Assembly: GCF_022448905.1 (NCBI RefSeq)
Contig: NZ_JAKVCW010000015.1
Coordinates: 61,641-125,640 of the forward strand
Source: Shimia sp.
Lineage (GTDB): Bacteria > Pseudomonadota > Alphaproteobacteria > Rhodobacterales > Rhodobacteraceae
DNA: 64,000 nt
Direction of reading: 5' to 3'
The number at the start of each line of letters is the position of its first letter. The first letter of the stretch is position 1. The notes below the pieces were generated by a model, which saw only the letters and a program-made list of their open reading frames with translations, was not told where the DNA came from and searched no databases. Below, piece after piece: positions 36,437 to 47,146 of the stretch. The position numbers and the translations under genes were made by a program.

Positions 36437-37432
36437 ATGAAACATTGGATTGCAGCCGCCGCGACAGCCGCGCTTGTGAGCGTTGCGCCAGTTGCCAGCT
36501 TTGCAGAGACCATCCGGGTGACTTTGCAGCTGCCGGAAACACATTCCTTGGGCAAAAACTGGTTGGATTTCGCTAGCATCGTGGAGGAGAAGTCCGGCGG
36601 CGATCTGAAGGTGCAGCTGTTCCCGTCAGCACAGTTGTTCAAGGACAAAGAAGTGCCAGGTGCCGTGGGTAGCGGTGCGGTGGAAGCGGGCTCTGCTTTT
36701 ATCGGTCGTTTTGCAGGGTCCGTTCCTGCGGTGGACGTTGTATCGATCCCGTTTATCTTTAGCGACGAGGCGCACATTCGTGCCGCCGTGGCACCGGGCT
36801 CCGACATGCGCGCGACTTTGGACGCGGCGATCCTCAAAGAGACCAACAACCGCATTCTGTGGTGGCAGGCTTTTGGTCGCAACGTATACCTGACAAACGG
36901 CGAAGCGATCGTGGAACCGGCTGATATTGCGGACAAAAAAGTCCGTACCTACGGTAAGGTCCATGGCTGGACCGTGCAGGAACTTGGCGGTGCGCCAACC
37001 CTGATGTCCGGCTCCAAACAGTTCCTTGCGTATCAGCAGGGTGCTGTTGATGTGGGCATGACCGGCGCGTCTGCGGTAAAATCCCGCAAGCTGTTTGAAG
37101 TGATGGATCAGATGACCCTGACCTTTGACAGCGCGATCGAGTTTGTCGCGGTGATCAACAATGACGTCTACGAAGGTCTGTCTGATGAGCACAAAGCCAT
37201 CATCGACGCGGCCGCTGCGGAAGTGGAGCAGAAGTTGCGCGACCAGATCTATGCTGAAGAGGCAGCCACCGTGGACGAGATGAAGGCCAACATGACCGTG
37301 ACTGAGCTGTCCGATGAGCAGCGCGCGGCTTGGGTTGCGGCGACGGCGAGCGTTGTGGACCGCTTTGTTGAAGAAACTGGCGACACCGGTGCGGCGGCGG
37401 TTGCGGCTGTGAAAGGCGCAATGACCAACTAA
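36437..37432 (+). CDS. TRAP transporter substrate-binding protein (DctP-type)
   Basis: 331 residues with a Sec signal (AAAATAALVSVAPVASFA). The DctP pattern includes LPETHSLGKNWLDFASIVEEKSGGDLKVQLFPSAQL and the conserved substrate arginine in DKKVRTYG, which grips a carboxylate group. It is the first gene of a TRAP operon with the small and large permeases downstream. A terminator lies between it and dctQ, so the binding protein is probably made in excess. The substrate is unknown; a carboxylate is likely. Confidence 0.93.
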   Translation: MKHWIAAAATAALVSVAPVASFAETIRVTLQLPETHSLGKNWLDFASIVEEKSGGDLKVQLFPSAQLFKDKEVPGAVGSGAVEAGSAFIGRFAGSVPAVDVVSIPFIFSDEAHIRAAVAPGSDMRATLDAAILKETNNRILWWQAFGRNVYLTNGEAIVEPADIADKKVRTYGKVHGWTVQELGGAPTLMSGSKQFLAYQQGAVDVGMTGASAVKSRKLFEVMDQMTLTFDSAIEFVAVINNDVYEGLSDEHKAIIDAAAAEVEQKLRDQIYAEEAATVDEMKANMTVTELSDEQRAAWVAATASVVDRFVEETGDTGAAAVAAVKGAMTN

Positions 37433-37442
37433 GCCTTTTGGG

Positions 37443-37476
37443 GGGACGCTGTCCTATTGGATGGTGTCCCTTTTTT
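37443..37476 (+). terminator. attenuating terminator between dctP and dctQ
   Basis: GGGACGCTGTCC-TATT-GGATGGTGTCCC pairs along all 12 positions, three of them G-U, and is followed by six T. It should stop part of the transcripts after dctP. Confidence 0.85.
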
Positions 37477-37509
37477 CTTACCCGCGAAAATCACAGCAAG
37501 GAGTGGCCA

Positions 37510-38019
37510 ATGATCATCCGGATCATTGATGGCATCACTGAATTCACAGGCAAGCTTTGTGCCTGGACCCTGTTTGCCATCGGCTTTTTCATCACGTTTG
37601 AAGTGCTTATGCGTTACGTTTTTAACGCGCCCACCATTTGGGTGGATGAGATCAGCCGAGTGTTGCAGGTCTGGGTGGTGTACCTGGGCGCGGCCTATGT
37701 GCTGAAGCACCGTGAGATGGTCACGATTGATGTGCTGTTGAGCAATCCAAACACAATTTGGCGTCGGCTGGCGGAGACTTTGGCGATTGTTGTGTTGTTC
37801 ATTTTTGCGGGCACGGCGTGTTATTTCGGGTTCCAGATTTGGCTGAAAGCCACTATGGCGGGGCACACCACGGACACCTATCTGGCACCACCAAAGATGA
37901 TCACCCATGCACCGGTTTGGGTGGGCAGCGCGTTGTTGATGCTACAGGGCGGGGTGCAGCTTTATCGCGTGTGGGCCGAGCCTTTGCCCGGCGAAGACGT
38001 GATGGGGGGCGCACACTGA
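37510..38019 (+). CDS. TRAP transporter small permease (DctQ-type)
   Basis: 169 residues from the ATG at 37510, after AAGGAG. Four membrane helices with the DctQ pattern VDEISRVLQVWVVYLGAAYVLKHREMVTIDVL. It links the binding protein to the large permease. Its stop TGA overlaps the next ATG (TGATG), so the pair is translationally coupled. Confidence 0.93.
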   Translation: MIIRIIDGITEFTGKLCAWTLFAIGFFITFEVLMRYVFNAPTIWVDEISRVLQVWVVYLGAAYVLKHREMVTIDVLLSNPNTIWRRLAETLAIVVLFIFAGTACYFGFQIWLKATMAGHTTDTYLAPPKMITHAPVWVGSALLMLQGGVQLYRVWAEPLPGEDVMGGAH

Positions 38020-39296
38020 TGGAAGCGGTTCTCATTCTTGTGGCGCTGATGGCGCTGTTGTTGTTGCGCACGCCGGTGGCCTTTGCTTTGGGCGGGCTGG
38101 GCGTGATCCTGTTGGGGCTTAAGGGGCTGCCGCTGGTGGCGGTGCCGCAGCGGTTGCACGGATCGATGGACAGCTTTGAGCTGCTTGCCGTGCCGATGTT
38201 TTTGTTGATGTCCAATGTCTTGCTCAAAGGCGGCGTGGGGCGAGACCTTTATGCGGCGGTGCAAAGCTGGGTGGGGCATTGGCCCGGCGGGCTGGGTGTG
38301 GCGACGATCCTGTCCTGCACGTTGTTCTCCGCCATTTCCGGCTCTTCGGTGGCGACGGCGGCGACGATTGGCACCGTGGCGATCCCCGAAATGTCCAAGC
38401 GGGGCTACGACAAACCATTTGTTTACGGCATGTTGGCGGCGGGCGGCACCTTGGGGATTTTGATCCCGCCGTCGATCCCGCTGATCATTTACGGCGTGGT
38501 GACGGAAAGCTCGATCCCGACGCTGTTCCTTGCAGGGATTGGGCCGGGGTTGTTCCTGGCGTCCGCCTTTATCGTCTATGGCATGTTGTTTTCGCGCTTT
38601 TCCGGCGCCTACCAGCCGATTGCCAAAGCTGATTGGGGCACACGTGCGCGGACCTCGGCGATGGCATTGCCAACCGTGGCGCTGGCAGTGGCCATCGTAG
38701 GCTCGATCTACACGGGCATTGCAACGCCATCGGAAAGCGCAGGGCTGGGCTTTGTGATCGCTTTGGTCATGACCTTCGCCATGGGGCGGATGGATTTTGC
38801 CAAGTTGCGTGAGGCCGTCGAGGGCTCTTTGCGGACGTCGGTGATGGTGTTGATCATCGTGGCGGGGGCCAAGGTGTTTTCCTACGCGATCACGCTCTAT
38901 CTGATCCCGCAGTCGATCAGCGCGTTTTTGACAGAGAACATCTCCAACCCAAGCCTGTTTATTCTCGCAGTCGGTCTGGTGCTTCTGTTCATGGGGTTCT
39001 TCCTGGAAAGCCTGTCGATGCTGCTCATTATGGTGCCGGTGCTGCTGCCAGCGGTGCTCAACATCGGGATTGATCCGATCTGGTTTGGCATCTTCTTTGT
39101 GGTGCTGATTGAGACTGCGCTGATCACCCCGCCGGTGGGGATGAACCTGTTTGTCATTCAGGCGGTGGCCAATGCGCGGTTGCAGGAGGTCGCGAAAGGC
39201 GCGCTGCCGTTTGCGGGTATCATGCTGGCGGTGGCGGTGCTGTTGTGGTTCTGGCCCGATCTGGCGCTCTACATCCCCTATGAATTGGCGCGCTAA
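38019..39296 (+). CDS. TRAP transporter large permease (DctM-type)
   Basis: 425 residues, about twelve membrane helices. The DctM features GSSVATAATIGTVAIPEM, GTLGILIPPSIPLIIYG, TPSESAGLGF and TPPVGMNLFV are intact. It is the sodium- or proton-driven channel of the system. An isocitrate lyase/PEP mutase family gene follows 14 bases downstream in the same operon, which suggests that the imported acid is metabolised by it. An open frame running further upstream in the same phase lies within dctQ. Confidence 0.95.
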   Translation: MEAVLILVALMALLLLRTPVAFALGGLGVILLGLKGLPLVAVPQRLHGSMDSFELLAVPMFLLMSNVLLKGGVGRDLYAAVQSWVGHWPGGLGVATILSCTLFSAISGSSVATAATIGTVAIPEMSKRGYDKPFVYGMLAAGGTLGILIPPSIPLIIYGVVTESSIPTLFLAGIGPGLFLASAFIVYGMLFSRFSGAYQPIAKADWGTRARTSAMALPTVALAVAIVGSIYTGIATPSESAGLGFVIALVMTFAMGRMDFAKLREAVEGSLRTSVMVLIIVAGAKVFSYAITLYLIPQSISAFLTENISNPSLFILAVGLVLLFMGFFLESLSMLLIMVPVLLPAVLNIGIDPIWFGIFFVVLIETALITPPVGMNLFVIQAVANARLQEVAKGALPFAGIMLAVAVLLWFWPDLALYIPYELAR

Positions 39297-39310
39297 GTAG
39301 GAGGGCGAAG

Positions 39311-40207
39311 GTGATGAAAAACACGGTGCGGATTGCCCCCAATGAGGGGCGGAACCTACGGGCGGCGCGGTTGCGCTCCCTGCTGGAACAGAAAGAGCTG
39401 GTGGTGGCGCCTTGTTGCTATGATGCGCTGTCGGCCAAGCTGATCGAGCAGGCGGGGTTTGACATGACCTTCATGTCGGGCTTTGCCGCCTCGGCCTCGC
39501 GCATTGGTATGCCGGATCTGGGGCTAATGAGCTATGGCGAGGTGGTGGACCATGTGCGCAACATATCTGAGGCGACCAGCCTGCCGTTTGTGGCCGATGG
39601 CGACACGGGCTACGGCAACGCGATGAATGTGATCCGCACCGTTAAAGGCCTTGCGCGGGCCGGGGCGGCGGCGGTGATGATTGAAGATCAGGTGGCGCCA
39701 AAACGCTGTGGCCACACACCGGGCAAGGCGGTGGTGGCGCGCGAGGTGGCGTTTGATCGCATCAAGGCGGCGGTGGACGCGCGGGAGGAAGAAGACGTGC
39801 TGATCCTGGCCCGCACAGACGCGCGCAAGGCCCATGGGCTGGGCGAGGCGATAGAGCGGGCGCAGCGGTTCTTTGAGCTCGGTGCGGACATCATCTTTAT
39901 CGAGGCACCGCAGAGCGTGGAGGAAATGCGCCAGATTTGTGAGGAAACGCCAGGGCTGTTGATGGCCAATATGCTGGAGGGCGGCGACACGCCGATCCTG
40001 TCCCATGCGGAGCTGGCGGACATGGGGTTCAACCTTGCGGCCTATCCGCTGACGCTGTTGTCGGCGGTGATGCAGCAGATGGTGGAAACCCTGGCGGCGA
40101 TGAAGGCCGACACGGTGCAGACGTCCGGGTTGATGTCGTTTGAAGAGGTGCGCGAGCGGGTAGGGTTCAACGCGTATTATGCGGCCTCGGAAGGGTATAA
40201 GGCCTAG
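39311..40207 (+). CDS. isocitrate lyase/PEP mutase superfamily enzyme
   Basis: 298 residues; a GTG at 39311 and ATG at 39314 compete after GGAGGGCG. It shows DGDTGYGN (metal site), EDQVAPKRCGHTPG (the KKCGH-type catalytic loop of C-C lyases, here KRCGH) and RTDARKAHG. The cysteine in this loop points to a lyase such as methylisocitrate or dimethylmalate lyase or an oxaloacetate decarboxylase, rather than a phosphonomutase. As the last gene of the TRAP operon it probably acts on the imported carboxylate. The exact substrate is unknown. Confidence 0.88.
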   Translation: MMKNTVRIAPNEGRNLRAARLRSLLEQKELVVAPCCYDALSAKLIEQAGFDMTFMSGFAASASRIGMPDLGLMSYGEVVDHVRNISEATSLPFVADGDTGYGNAMNVIRTVKGLARAGAAAVMIEDQVAPKRCGHTPGKAVVAREVAFDRIKAAVDAREEEDVLILARTDARKAHGLGEAIERAQRFFELGADIIFIEAPQSVEEMRQICEETPGLLMANMLEGGDTPILSHAELADMGFNLAAYPLTLLSAVMQQMVETLAAMKADTVQTSGLMSFEEVRERVGFNAYYAASEGYKA

Positions 40208-40218
40208 GGCTAGCTGAG

Positions 40219-40249
40219 TTGCGCGGGCGTCTCTGGATGGCCCGCGCAA
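40219..40249. terminator. terminator-like hairpin between convergent genes
   Basis: TTGCGCGGGC and GCCCGCGCAA form a ten-pair perfect stem with an 11-base loop. The nearest T-run on the plus strand begins about ten bases after it, so termination efficiency is doubtful. Confidence 0.55.
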
Positions 40250-40254
40250 GACCG

Positions 40255-40770
40255 CTACTTTTTGAAGGCCAGCCGCAGATCATCAATGGCGTTGATCTGG
40301 CCTTGTGATAGCTCGCCCAGAACCAGCGGTTGCAGAACATCTTGAAGCGTGTCCCAAGCGCGACCGTCATCCAACTTGTAAAGCCGCTTTCCGAGTCGAG
40401 GAATGGCGTAGATCGGCCCGTCGCATTGTGTCATCAGCCAGCGTCCAAGCACCTCCATCTCATGGGCTTCTTCCTCGGAACAGCGAAGCTTTTTGCGAAG
40501 AAGCACATGCAGTTGGTCGCGGGTTTCCTGTGTCGGCAGGCCGTCGACCTCCAGAAAGGCTTGCGCGATGGCGCAGATGGCGATGCGCGGGTCGTCAATG
40601 CCTTCCACAGGGTGCTGTCCGGTTTTGCGGCGGAATGCAATGCGACGCGGGGCGTTGATGGCCGTGGTGGCCAAATCAGATGCGGTGTCGATGGCTTCGC
40701 GCGGGTTCATACGCGCCCACCACCAGATGGCGCCGCCGACAGCTGTGAGAATGGCAATGAGAATGTGCAT
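40255..40770 (-). CDS. membrane-anchored protein with TerB-like domain
   Basis: 171 residues. The N-terminus MHILIAILTAVGGAIWWWARM is a single membrane anchor. The soluble helical part (about 55-165) has DDPRIAICAIAQAFLEVDG and KLRCSEEEAHEMEVLGRWLM, similar to TerB-like cytoplasmic domains. It is convergent with the TRAP operon. Function unknown. Confidence 0.7.
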   Translation of the reverse strand: MHILIAILTAVGGAIWWWARMNPREAIDTASDLATTAINAPRRIAFRRKTGQHPVEGIDDPRIAICAIAQAFLEVDGLPTQETRDQLHVLLRKKLRCSEEEAHEMEVLGRWLMTQCDGPIYAIPRLGKRLYKLDDGRAWDTLQDVLQPLVLGELSQGQINAIDDLRLAFKK

Positions 40771-40866
40771 AGTGAAAGGCTCGACAGGTTATGGTGTAAT
40801 CTGTCGGGAGATTAGACATCTTTGGTTGTGTTGAGAAGCAGCAAATGCGCCGGTTGTGCGCAGATG

Positions 40867-41295
40867 TCAGCTGAGTTGCGCGGCGGTGCAGGCGCGGAAC
40901 TTTTGCACCTCTGGGGCTGCGCCTTCGAGGGGAATGGTCACGGTTTGGGCTTCGGTGAAGGCCAGCGCCGTGGCGTTGAATTGTAACCCGTCGAGCACAT
41001 TGCCAAAGCCGCTGTCCGCCACATTGAGCGTCTGGTTGCTGTCTGACAGTGCGTGCTGAGGCGTGGAGATCACGGTTTCATTGGGACCGATGAAGCGCAT
41101 GGCGAACCATGGGGTGGGGTGCCATGGTGCGGACTTTTGGGTGATCGCGAGGGTGTAGAGCGGTTTGCCTGGGTCGTAAGTGAGGTGGATGTGGGCCTCT
41201 GCGGTTTCGTGCGTGAGGGTGCAGATGGGAGAGCTTGTGGCTTCCCAAGCGGCGGCTGGGGAGGCGAGGAAGAGGGCTGTTAGGAATGCGCGCAT
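40867..41295 (-). CDS. exported protein of unknown function
   Basis: 142 residues from the ATG at 41295; the open frame runs on upstream into the structured repeat and should not be counted. The start RAFLTALFLASPAAA is a signal peptide. The mature part is beta-rich with two widely spaced cysteines (SPICTLTHE and RACTAAQ) that could form a disulphide. It has no visible Shine-Dalgarno sequence. The family is not recognised. Confidence 0.65.
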   Translation of the reverse strand: MRAFLTALFLASPAAAWEATSSPICTLTHETAEAHIHLTYDPGKPLYTLAITQKSAPWHPTPWFAMRFIGPNETVISTPQHALSDSNQTLNVADSGFGNVLDGLQFNATALAFTEAQTVTIPLEGAAPEVQKFRACTAAQLS

Positions 41296-41350
41296 GGGGA
41301 GAGGGTAGGGCGTTAGGTGGGCGGTCGTCGACACCCTCGAGATCACAAAA

Positions 41351-41471
41351 GCATGATGCTTTGCATCATGCTGTGCCCGACCTCCCCGTCGCACCGTAGG
41401 TGCGCCGCTTTTTTGATCGGCACGCCTCTGGCGTGACGGGAGGGCGCGTTCGCTTCCTCCCAAGGTCGGGC
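41351..41471. repeat. structured multi-hairpin intergenic repeat
   Basis: Nested inverted repeats: GCATGATGC-TTT-GCATCATGC (41351-41371); an outer pair GCCCGACCT and AGGTCGGGC (41375-41383, 41463-41471); and inside it GCACC-GTA-GGTGC, CACGCC-TCT-GGCGTG and CCTCCC/GGGAGG arms. The whole could fold as a cloverleaf. It resembles dispersed intergenic repeats of Roseobacters. Confidence 0.65.
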
Positions 41472-41570
41472 GCGGCGTTTCATAACGGGGCGAAATTCGC
41501 GGAAATAGTTTGGATTGAAGTTGGGAAATCCTCCGTTCCCTTTCTGAGCGTTACGAGAGATAAGTGCAGT

Positions 41571-41999
41571 ATGAATATTGCGATCAAATTGGTTTCTGCT
41601 TGCGTCGTGGTCATCGCTACTTTTGGTACGGTCGCAGAGGCGCAAGTTTTTCCGTCTCGTGCGGTGCTCAGTGTAACAAATGGGTACACCGGCGCCGACG
41701 GAGAGGAACTTAGGAATTTCTTGCAAGCTCAGGGGTTTACGGTTGCGAAGCAGAAAGAAAATGATTGGCATTACGGCGTGTCAATTTACTCTTCTCCCTC
41801 CAAAACTCTAAGGGATCATTTAGGTGCTCATCCTGCCTGTGTTGAGCTGGATTGCCAGTGGTACTGGGCTGTTCGAAATCAGACCCCTCCAGTCTTTTCG
41901 CTCCTTTTTGCGCATACCTATCGGTTTCTTTGGGTAGAAAACGCCGGCGTTGTTGATGTGATTTTCGAAGACCATTCTTTGTGGCGCGGCAACAAATAG
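41571..41999 (+). CDS. orphan exported protein of low GC content
   Basis: 142 residues from the ATG at 41571. The start IAIKLVSACVVVIATFGTVAEA is a Sec signal. The mature part begins with LSVTNGYTGADGEELRNFLQAQGFTV, which looks like a small alpha-beta fold, then SPSKTLRDHLGAHPACVELDCQWYW with two cysteines. Base composition is visibly lower in GC than the neighbours, and it lies between two structured repeats, so recent acquisition is likely. I do not recognise a family. Confidence 0.6.
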   Translation: MNIAIKLVSACVVVIATFGTVAEAQVFPSRAVLSVTNGYTGADGEELRNFLQAQGFTVAKQKENDWHYGVSIYSSPSKTLRDHLGAHPACVELDCQWYWAVRNQTPPVFSLLFAHTYRFLWVENAGVVDVIFEDHSLWRGNK

Positions 42000-42083
42000 A
42001 CATCCACGTCAGGATGATGTGTCTTGTTCGCTGCCTAGGCAAATAGATGGCCGGTGTCACTTTCACATAATTCTTTTCCAATT

Positions 42084-42249
42084 GGCCCGGAACAAGGCGC
42101 TTTGCGCCGCCGGGCCAGCGCCGGACCGGCCCCATGGGCCGGCGCATTTGCAAGCGTCGAGCTCGCTAGACAGGGCGGGAGACACGTGGCGGACATAAAG
42201 TGCCAACTTGGGGCGTTGTTTGCGCCAGCCCCCGGTCCGGCGCTGGCCC
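42084..42249. repeat. second structured inverted-repeat element
   Basis: An 18-base perfect inverted pair (42112-42129 and 42232-42249; left arm GGGCCAGCGCCGGACCGG) surrounds about 100 bases. A smaller hairpin GGCCCGG...CCGGGCC (42084-42116), containing GGCGC-TTT-GCGCC, overlaps the left arm. It ends 49 bases before the uvrB stop and may also terminate uvrB transcripts. Confidence 0.7.
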
Positions 42250-42297
42250 TACAGTTTCACGCTTGGTACGAGGCCCCGGATCAGGTCCGGGGCGGGG

Positions 42298-44484
<2,187 letters not shown>

Positions 44485-45019
44485 CGTGGCGTCCCGTGTT
44501 GAAAGAGTCGTTTGCGCGATTTTGGTCTCTTTTTGTTCTTATGCAAGGGCGAAAGCGCAGATGGGGTCCGGGGATTTGGGTGAGAGGATGCTGCGCCGCG
44601 CCAAGAAATACTTCGCAAGTGCAGAAATTTCTGGCTGCTTGGTCCAAGAAAATACGCGTGTTGCGGGCAAACTTACCCTTGGTAAGGTATCGGTACGCCG
44701 CTTTTGGTAAGAAATTGTGGGTGCTTTGGTAATTTTAGAACAAAATTCCTGCTATTTGGGAAATTAAATATATGTTGCACTTGCCAAATGATTGGCATCC
44801 TCGCTATGGTCAATTCAGCAAGCAGCCCGCTGAGGTCGCCAGTCCAAACTGCACCTACACCCCTCGCTCCCCGCGGCTTGGTCCGGAACCTGGGCTGCTT
44901 GCAAGCTTACTCCCCCTTTGATTGGTGATTTGCCGCGCTTTTGCGGCGGTTTGTCCGTGTTTGGCCTCTTGCCCGAACGGTGAGAATCCGAGATAAAGCG
45001 GCAAGCCAAGGAGTGCCCC
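44485..45019. other. 535-base intergenic region with promoter, operator-like palindrome and structured leader
   Basis: The first 330 bases are AT-rich and carry three direct copies of TTGGTAA(G/T) at 44679, 44704 and 44726, the first part of CTTACC-CTT-GGTAAG. A promoter-like TTGCCA-N18-TATGGT lies at 44781-44810 and overlaps TGCCAA-ATGA-TTGGCA (44782-44797). Downstream, GCAAGCAGCCC (44818-44828) pairs perfectly with GGGCTGCTTGC (44892-44902), and a GCCGC/GCGGC hairpin follows at 44932-44947. The result is either a 200-base structured leader for the downstream gene or a separate small RNA. Confidence 0.5.
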
Positions 45020-45331
45020 ATGATTGCGCGTATCTATCAGCCAGCCCGCACGGCGATGTCGTCGGGAACCGCCAAAACCCACCAGTGGGTGTTGGAATAT
45101 GGTCCGTCGGAAGCCAAGGATATTGATCCGCTGATGGGCTGGACCGGCTCGGGGGACACGCAAAGCCAGGTGCGCCTGAAGTTTGACAGCAAAGAAGCGG
45201 CTGTGACCTACGCACGGGAAAACGACATCGAAGTGCAGGTTTTGGAGCCACACAAGCGCAAGGCCAACATTCGTCAGGGCGGCTATGGCGAGAACTTTGC
45301 CACCAACCGACGCGGGGCCTGGACCCACTGA
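45020..45331 (+). CDS. NADH dehydrogenase (complex I) accessory subunit, NDUFS4-like
   Basis: 103 residues with AAGGAG upstream. It matches the ETC complex I subunit family (eukaryotic 18-kDa NDUFS4): [59 protein letters not shown] and the C-terminal [16 protein letters not shown]. It is a peripheral subunit that stabilises the NADH-binding arm in alphaproteobacteria and mitochondria. The gene stands alone, away from nuo genes, with an unusually long upstream region. Confidence 0.93.
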   Translation: MIARIYQPARTAMSSGTAKTHQWVLEYGPSEAKDIDPLMGWTGSGDTQSQVRLKFDSKEAAVTYARENDIEVQVLEPHKRKANIRQGGYGENFATNRRGAWTH

Positions 45332-45357
45332 GTGCCGGGACACAAAGTTGATTAAGA

Positions 45358-45387
45358 AAGGCGCCGTGGGGCGCCTTTTGTGTTTTT
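45358..45387 (+). terminator. terminator of the NDUFS4-like gene
   Basis: AAGGCGCC-GTGG-GGCGCCTT, a perfect eight-pair stem, then TTGTGTTTTT. Confidence 0.9.
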
Positions 45388-45396
45388 GGAGCGGCA

Positions 45397-46038
45397 ATGG
45401 CTGAGATTGAATTTCTGATAGATGAGGCTGGCCCGTTAGCGCCGACGTTTCTGTTTGGGCATGGGGCGGGTGCCACCATGGAGGCGCCTTTCATGGCGAC
45501 GGTTGCGACCGGGTTGGCGCGACGGGGCGTTCGGGTGGCGCGGTTTGAATTTGCCTATATGGCGGCGCGGCGCCGCGGCGGCCCCAAGCGGCCGCCGCCG
45601 AAAGTTGATCTGTTGCAGGATGAGTTCCGTGCGGTCGTTCAGGCGCTGCCTTGTGCAGGTCCATTGTTCATTGGCGGCAAGTCTATGGGCGGTCGGGTTG
45701 CCAGCCTTGTCGCTGACGCGTTGTTTGAAGCTGGTGATATTTGCGGTCTCCTATGCCTTGGCTATCCATTTCATCCTCAAGGAAAGCCGGAAAAGCTACG
45801 CACCGCACATCTGGCGGAGCTGCAAACGCCGTCACTGATCTGCCAAGGCACACGCGATCCATTTGGAACCGATGCGGAGGTGGCGAGCTATGCGTTATCA
45901 GAGCAAATTGAAATGGCTTGGGTGCAAGATGGCGACCATGATCTGAAACCGCGTAAGCGGGTGACCGGTCTGAGCCACGAAGAACAGCTGGAACAGGTTT
46001 GTGATGGGGCTGCCGCGTGGATCAAGGCGCGTTGCTGA
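45397..46038 (+). CDS. alpha/beta-hydrolase, KANL3/Tex30-like family
   Basis: 213 residues. LFGHGAGATMEAPFMATVA forms the oxyanion region, FIGGKSMGGRVASL holds the nucleophile serine, QGTRDPFGT the acid Asp and WVQDGDHDLKP the histidine. This order matches the small alpha/beta-hydrolases related to KANL3/Tex30, whose substrates are poorly known. It starts ten bases after the preceding terminator and is probably transcribed from a promoter within the upstream gene or by readthrough. Confidence 0.87.
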   Translation: MAEIEFLIDEAGPLAPTFLFGHGAGATMEAPFMATVATGLARRGVRVARFEFAYMAARRRGGPKRPPPKVDLLQDEFRAVVQALPCAGPLFIGGKSMGGRVASLVADALFEAGDICGLLCLGYPFHPQGKPEKLRTAHLAELQTPSLICQGTRDPFGTDAEVASYALSEQIEMAWVQDGDHDLKPRKRVTGLSHEEQLEQVCDGAAAWIKARC

Positions 46039-46087
46039 GCATTAGGGCGGATTGCAGCTGACCGCACAAGGACCTGGTGGTGCCCCT

Positions 46088-46987
46088 TCAGGAAGCGGTT
46101 GCGGCGATTGGCGTTTGGACCGGCTTTTGCATGCTGGGTGGACTGCCAAATTTGCGGGAAAACTCGCGGCTGAATTGGGTTGGGCTTTCATAGCCCACTT
46201 CATAAGCGGCGGATGCCACTGACAGGTTTTCGGACACCAGCAGTCGGCGTGCCTCAAGAAGGCGGAGATCTTTTTGATACTGCAATGGGGTTGTGGCTGT
46301 TACAGAGCGAAAGTGTTCGTGGAAGGCAGACAGGCTCATGCCGCAGTCGGAGGCGAGGTCAGCCACCGGCAGGCTTGATTTGAAGTTTGCCCGCATGGTC
46401 GCGATGACCTGGGCAATGCGGCTGGCGGGGCTGTCTTGGTTGAGCAATTGCCGCAGCATGCCGCCATGTTGGGCACGCAGCAGGCGGAAGTGGATTTCAC
46501 GCAGCACCAGGGGCGCGAGAGTGCGGGCTTCGACCGGATCTTTGGATAGGTTGAACAAGCGGTGTATGGCATCAATCAAGGCGTCGTCGGAGGCGGCTAC
46601 GTTGAGGGAATGGGCGCTGTCGGAGCTTTCGAAATCGGCCAATTCGTCTTGCATGCTGCGCGCCATCGCGAGGTCCAAACGCAATGCCAGCGCTGTATAA
46701 GGCGCATCGGGGCTGGCTTGCATGATCGCGGAGTCAACGGGGATAGCGTGGCTAACGATGAGCGTGTCCCCAGCGCTGTAGCGGACAACGCGCCCGTTTA
46801 AGTGAGCTTCTTTGGCGCCCTGCAGCACGAGACACATGATGGGTTCGTAAAACGAGGCGGCGCATGCGGTGGTTTCGGTTTGGGCAAAGGCGAACAGACC
46901 GTCCACACCCGTGGCGCATCCTGTGCCCACCGTTCCGGTTTTTTTGACCAGATCAAACACGTCAGCGATCAGATTTTTAGGTATCAT
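46088..46987 (-). CDS. AraC-family transcriptional regulator (AraC_N type)
   Basis: 299 residues. The N-terminal cupin-like AraC_N domain has FYEPIMCLVLQGAKEAHLNGRVVRYSAGDTLIV, and the C-terminal HTH_18 has VADLASDCGMSLSAFHEHFRSVTATTPLQYQKDLRLLEARRLL. Regulators of this kind are often beside aldo-keto or short-chain dehydrogenase genes, and here a dehydrogenase gene is divergent, 159 bases away. It probably regulates that gene. Confidence 0.92.
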   Translation of the reverse strand: MIPKNLIADVFDLVKKTGTVGTGCATGVDGLFAFAQTETTACAASFYEPIMCLVLQGAKEAHLNGRVVRYSAGDTLIVSHAIPVDSAIMQASPDAPYTALALRLDLAMARSMQDELADFESSDSAHSLNVAASDDALIDAIHRLFNLSKDPVEARTLAPLVLREIHFRLLRAQHGGMLRQLLNQDSPASRIAQVIATMRANFKSSLPVADLASDCGMSLSAFHEHFRSVTATTPLQYQKDLRLLEARRLLVSENLSVASAAYEVGYESPTQFSREFSRKFGSPPSMQKPVQTPIAATAS

Positions 46988-47146
46988 GCAGCGGCCTCCC
47001 TTGCCTTGAGAATATAGTGGTTTGGTGTCGGGCTGGCATTCACAAAGATGTCAGTCTGGAGAATTGGGCAGATCATTTGGAGGATCAGGCACGGCGGTTG
47101 GGCACCGGCGGGTTAGGTTGAGGTAGGACAAACAAGGAGTCCTAAC

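Noticed and set aside
44485..44560. SOS (LexA) box upstream of uvrB
   Set aside because: Only a single GTTC is seen; the GTTC-N7-GTTC spacing of alphaproteobacterial boxes is not met.
44679..44733. Short CRISPR-like repeats
   Set aside because: Only three eight-base copies with unequal 22- and 25-base spacing; far too short for CRISPR repeats and no cas genes are present.
44870..44902. Possible SRP RNA core because of GGTCCGGAA
   Set aside because: The following GGAAGCAGCC part of the conserved SRP core is missing, and the flanks do not pair as in 4.5S RNA.
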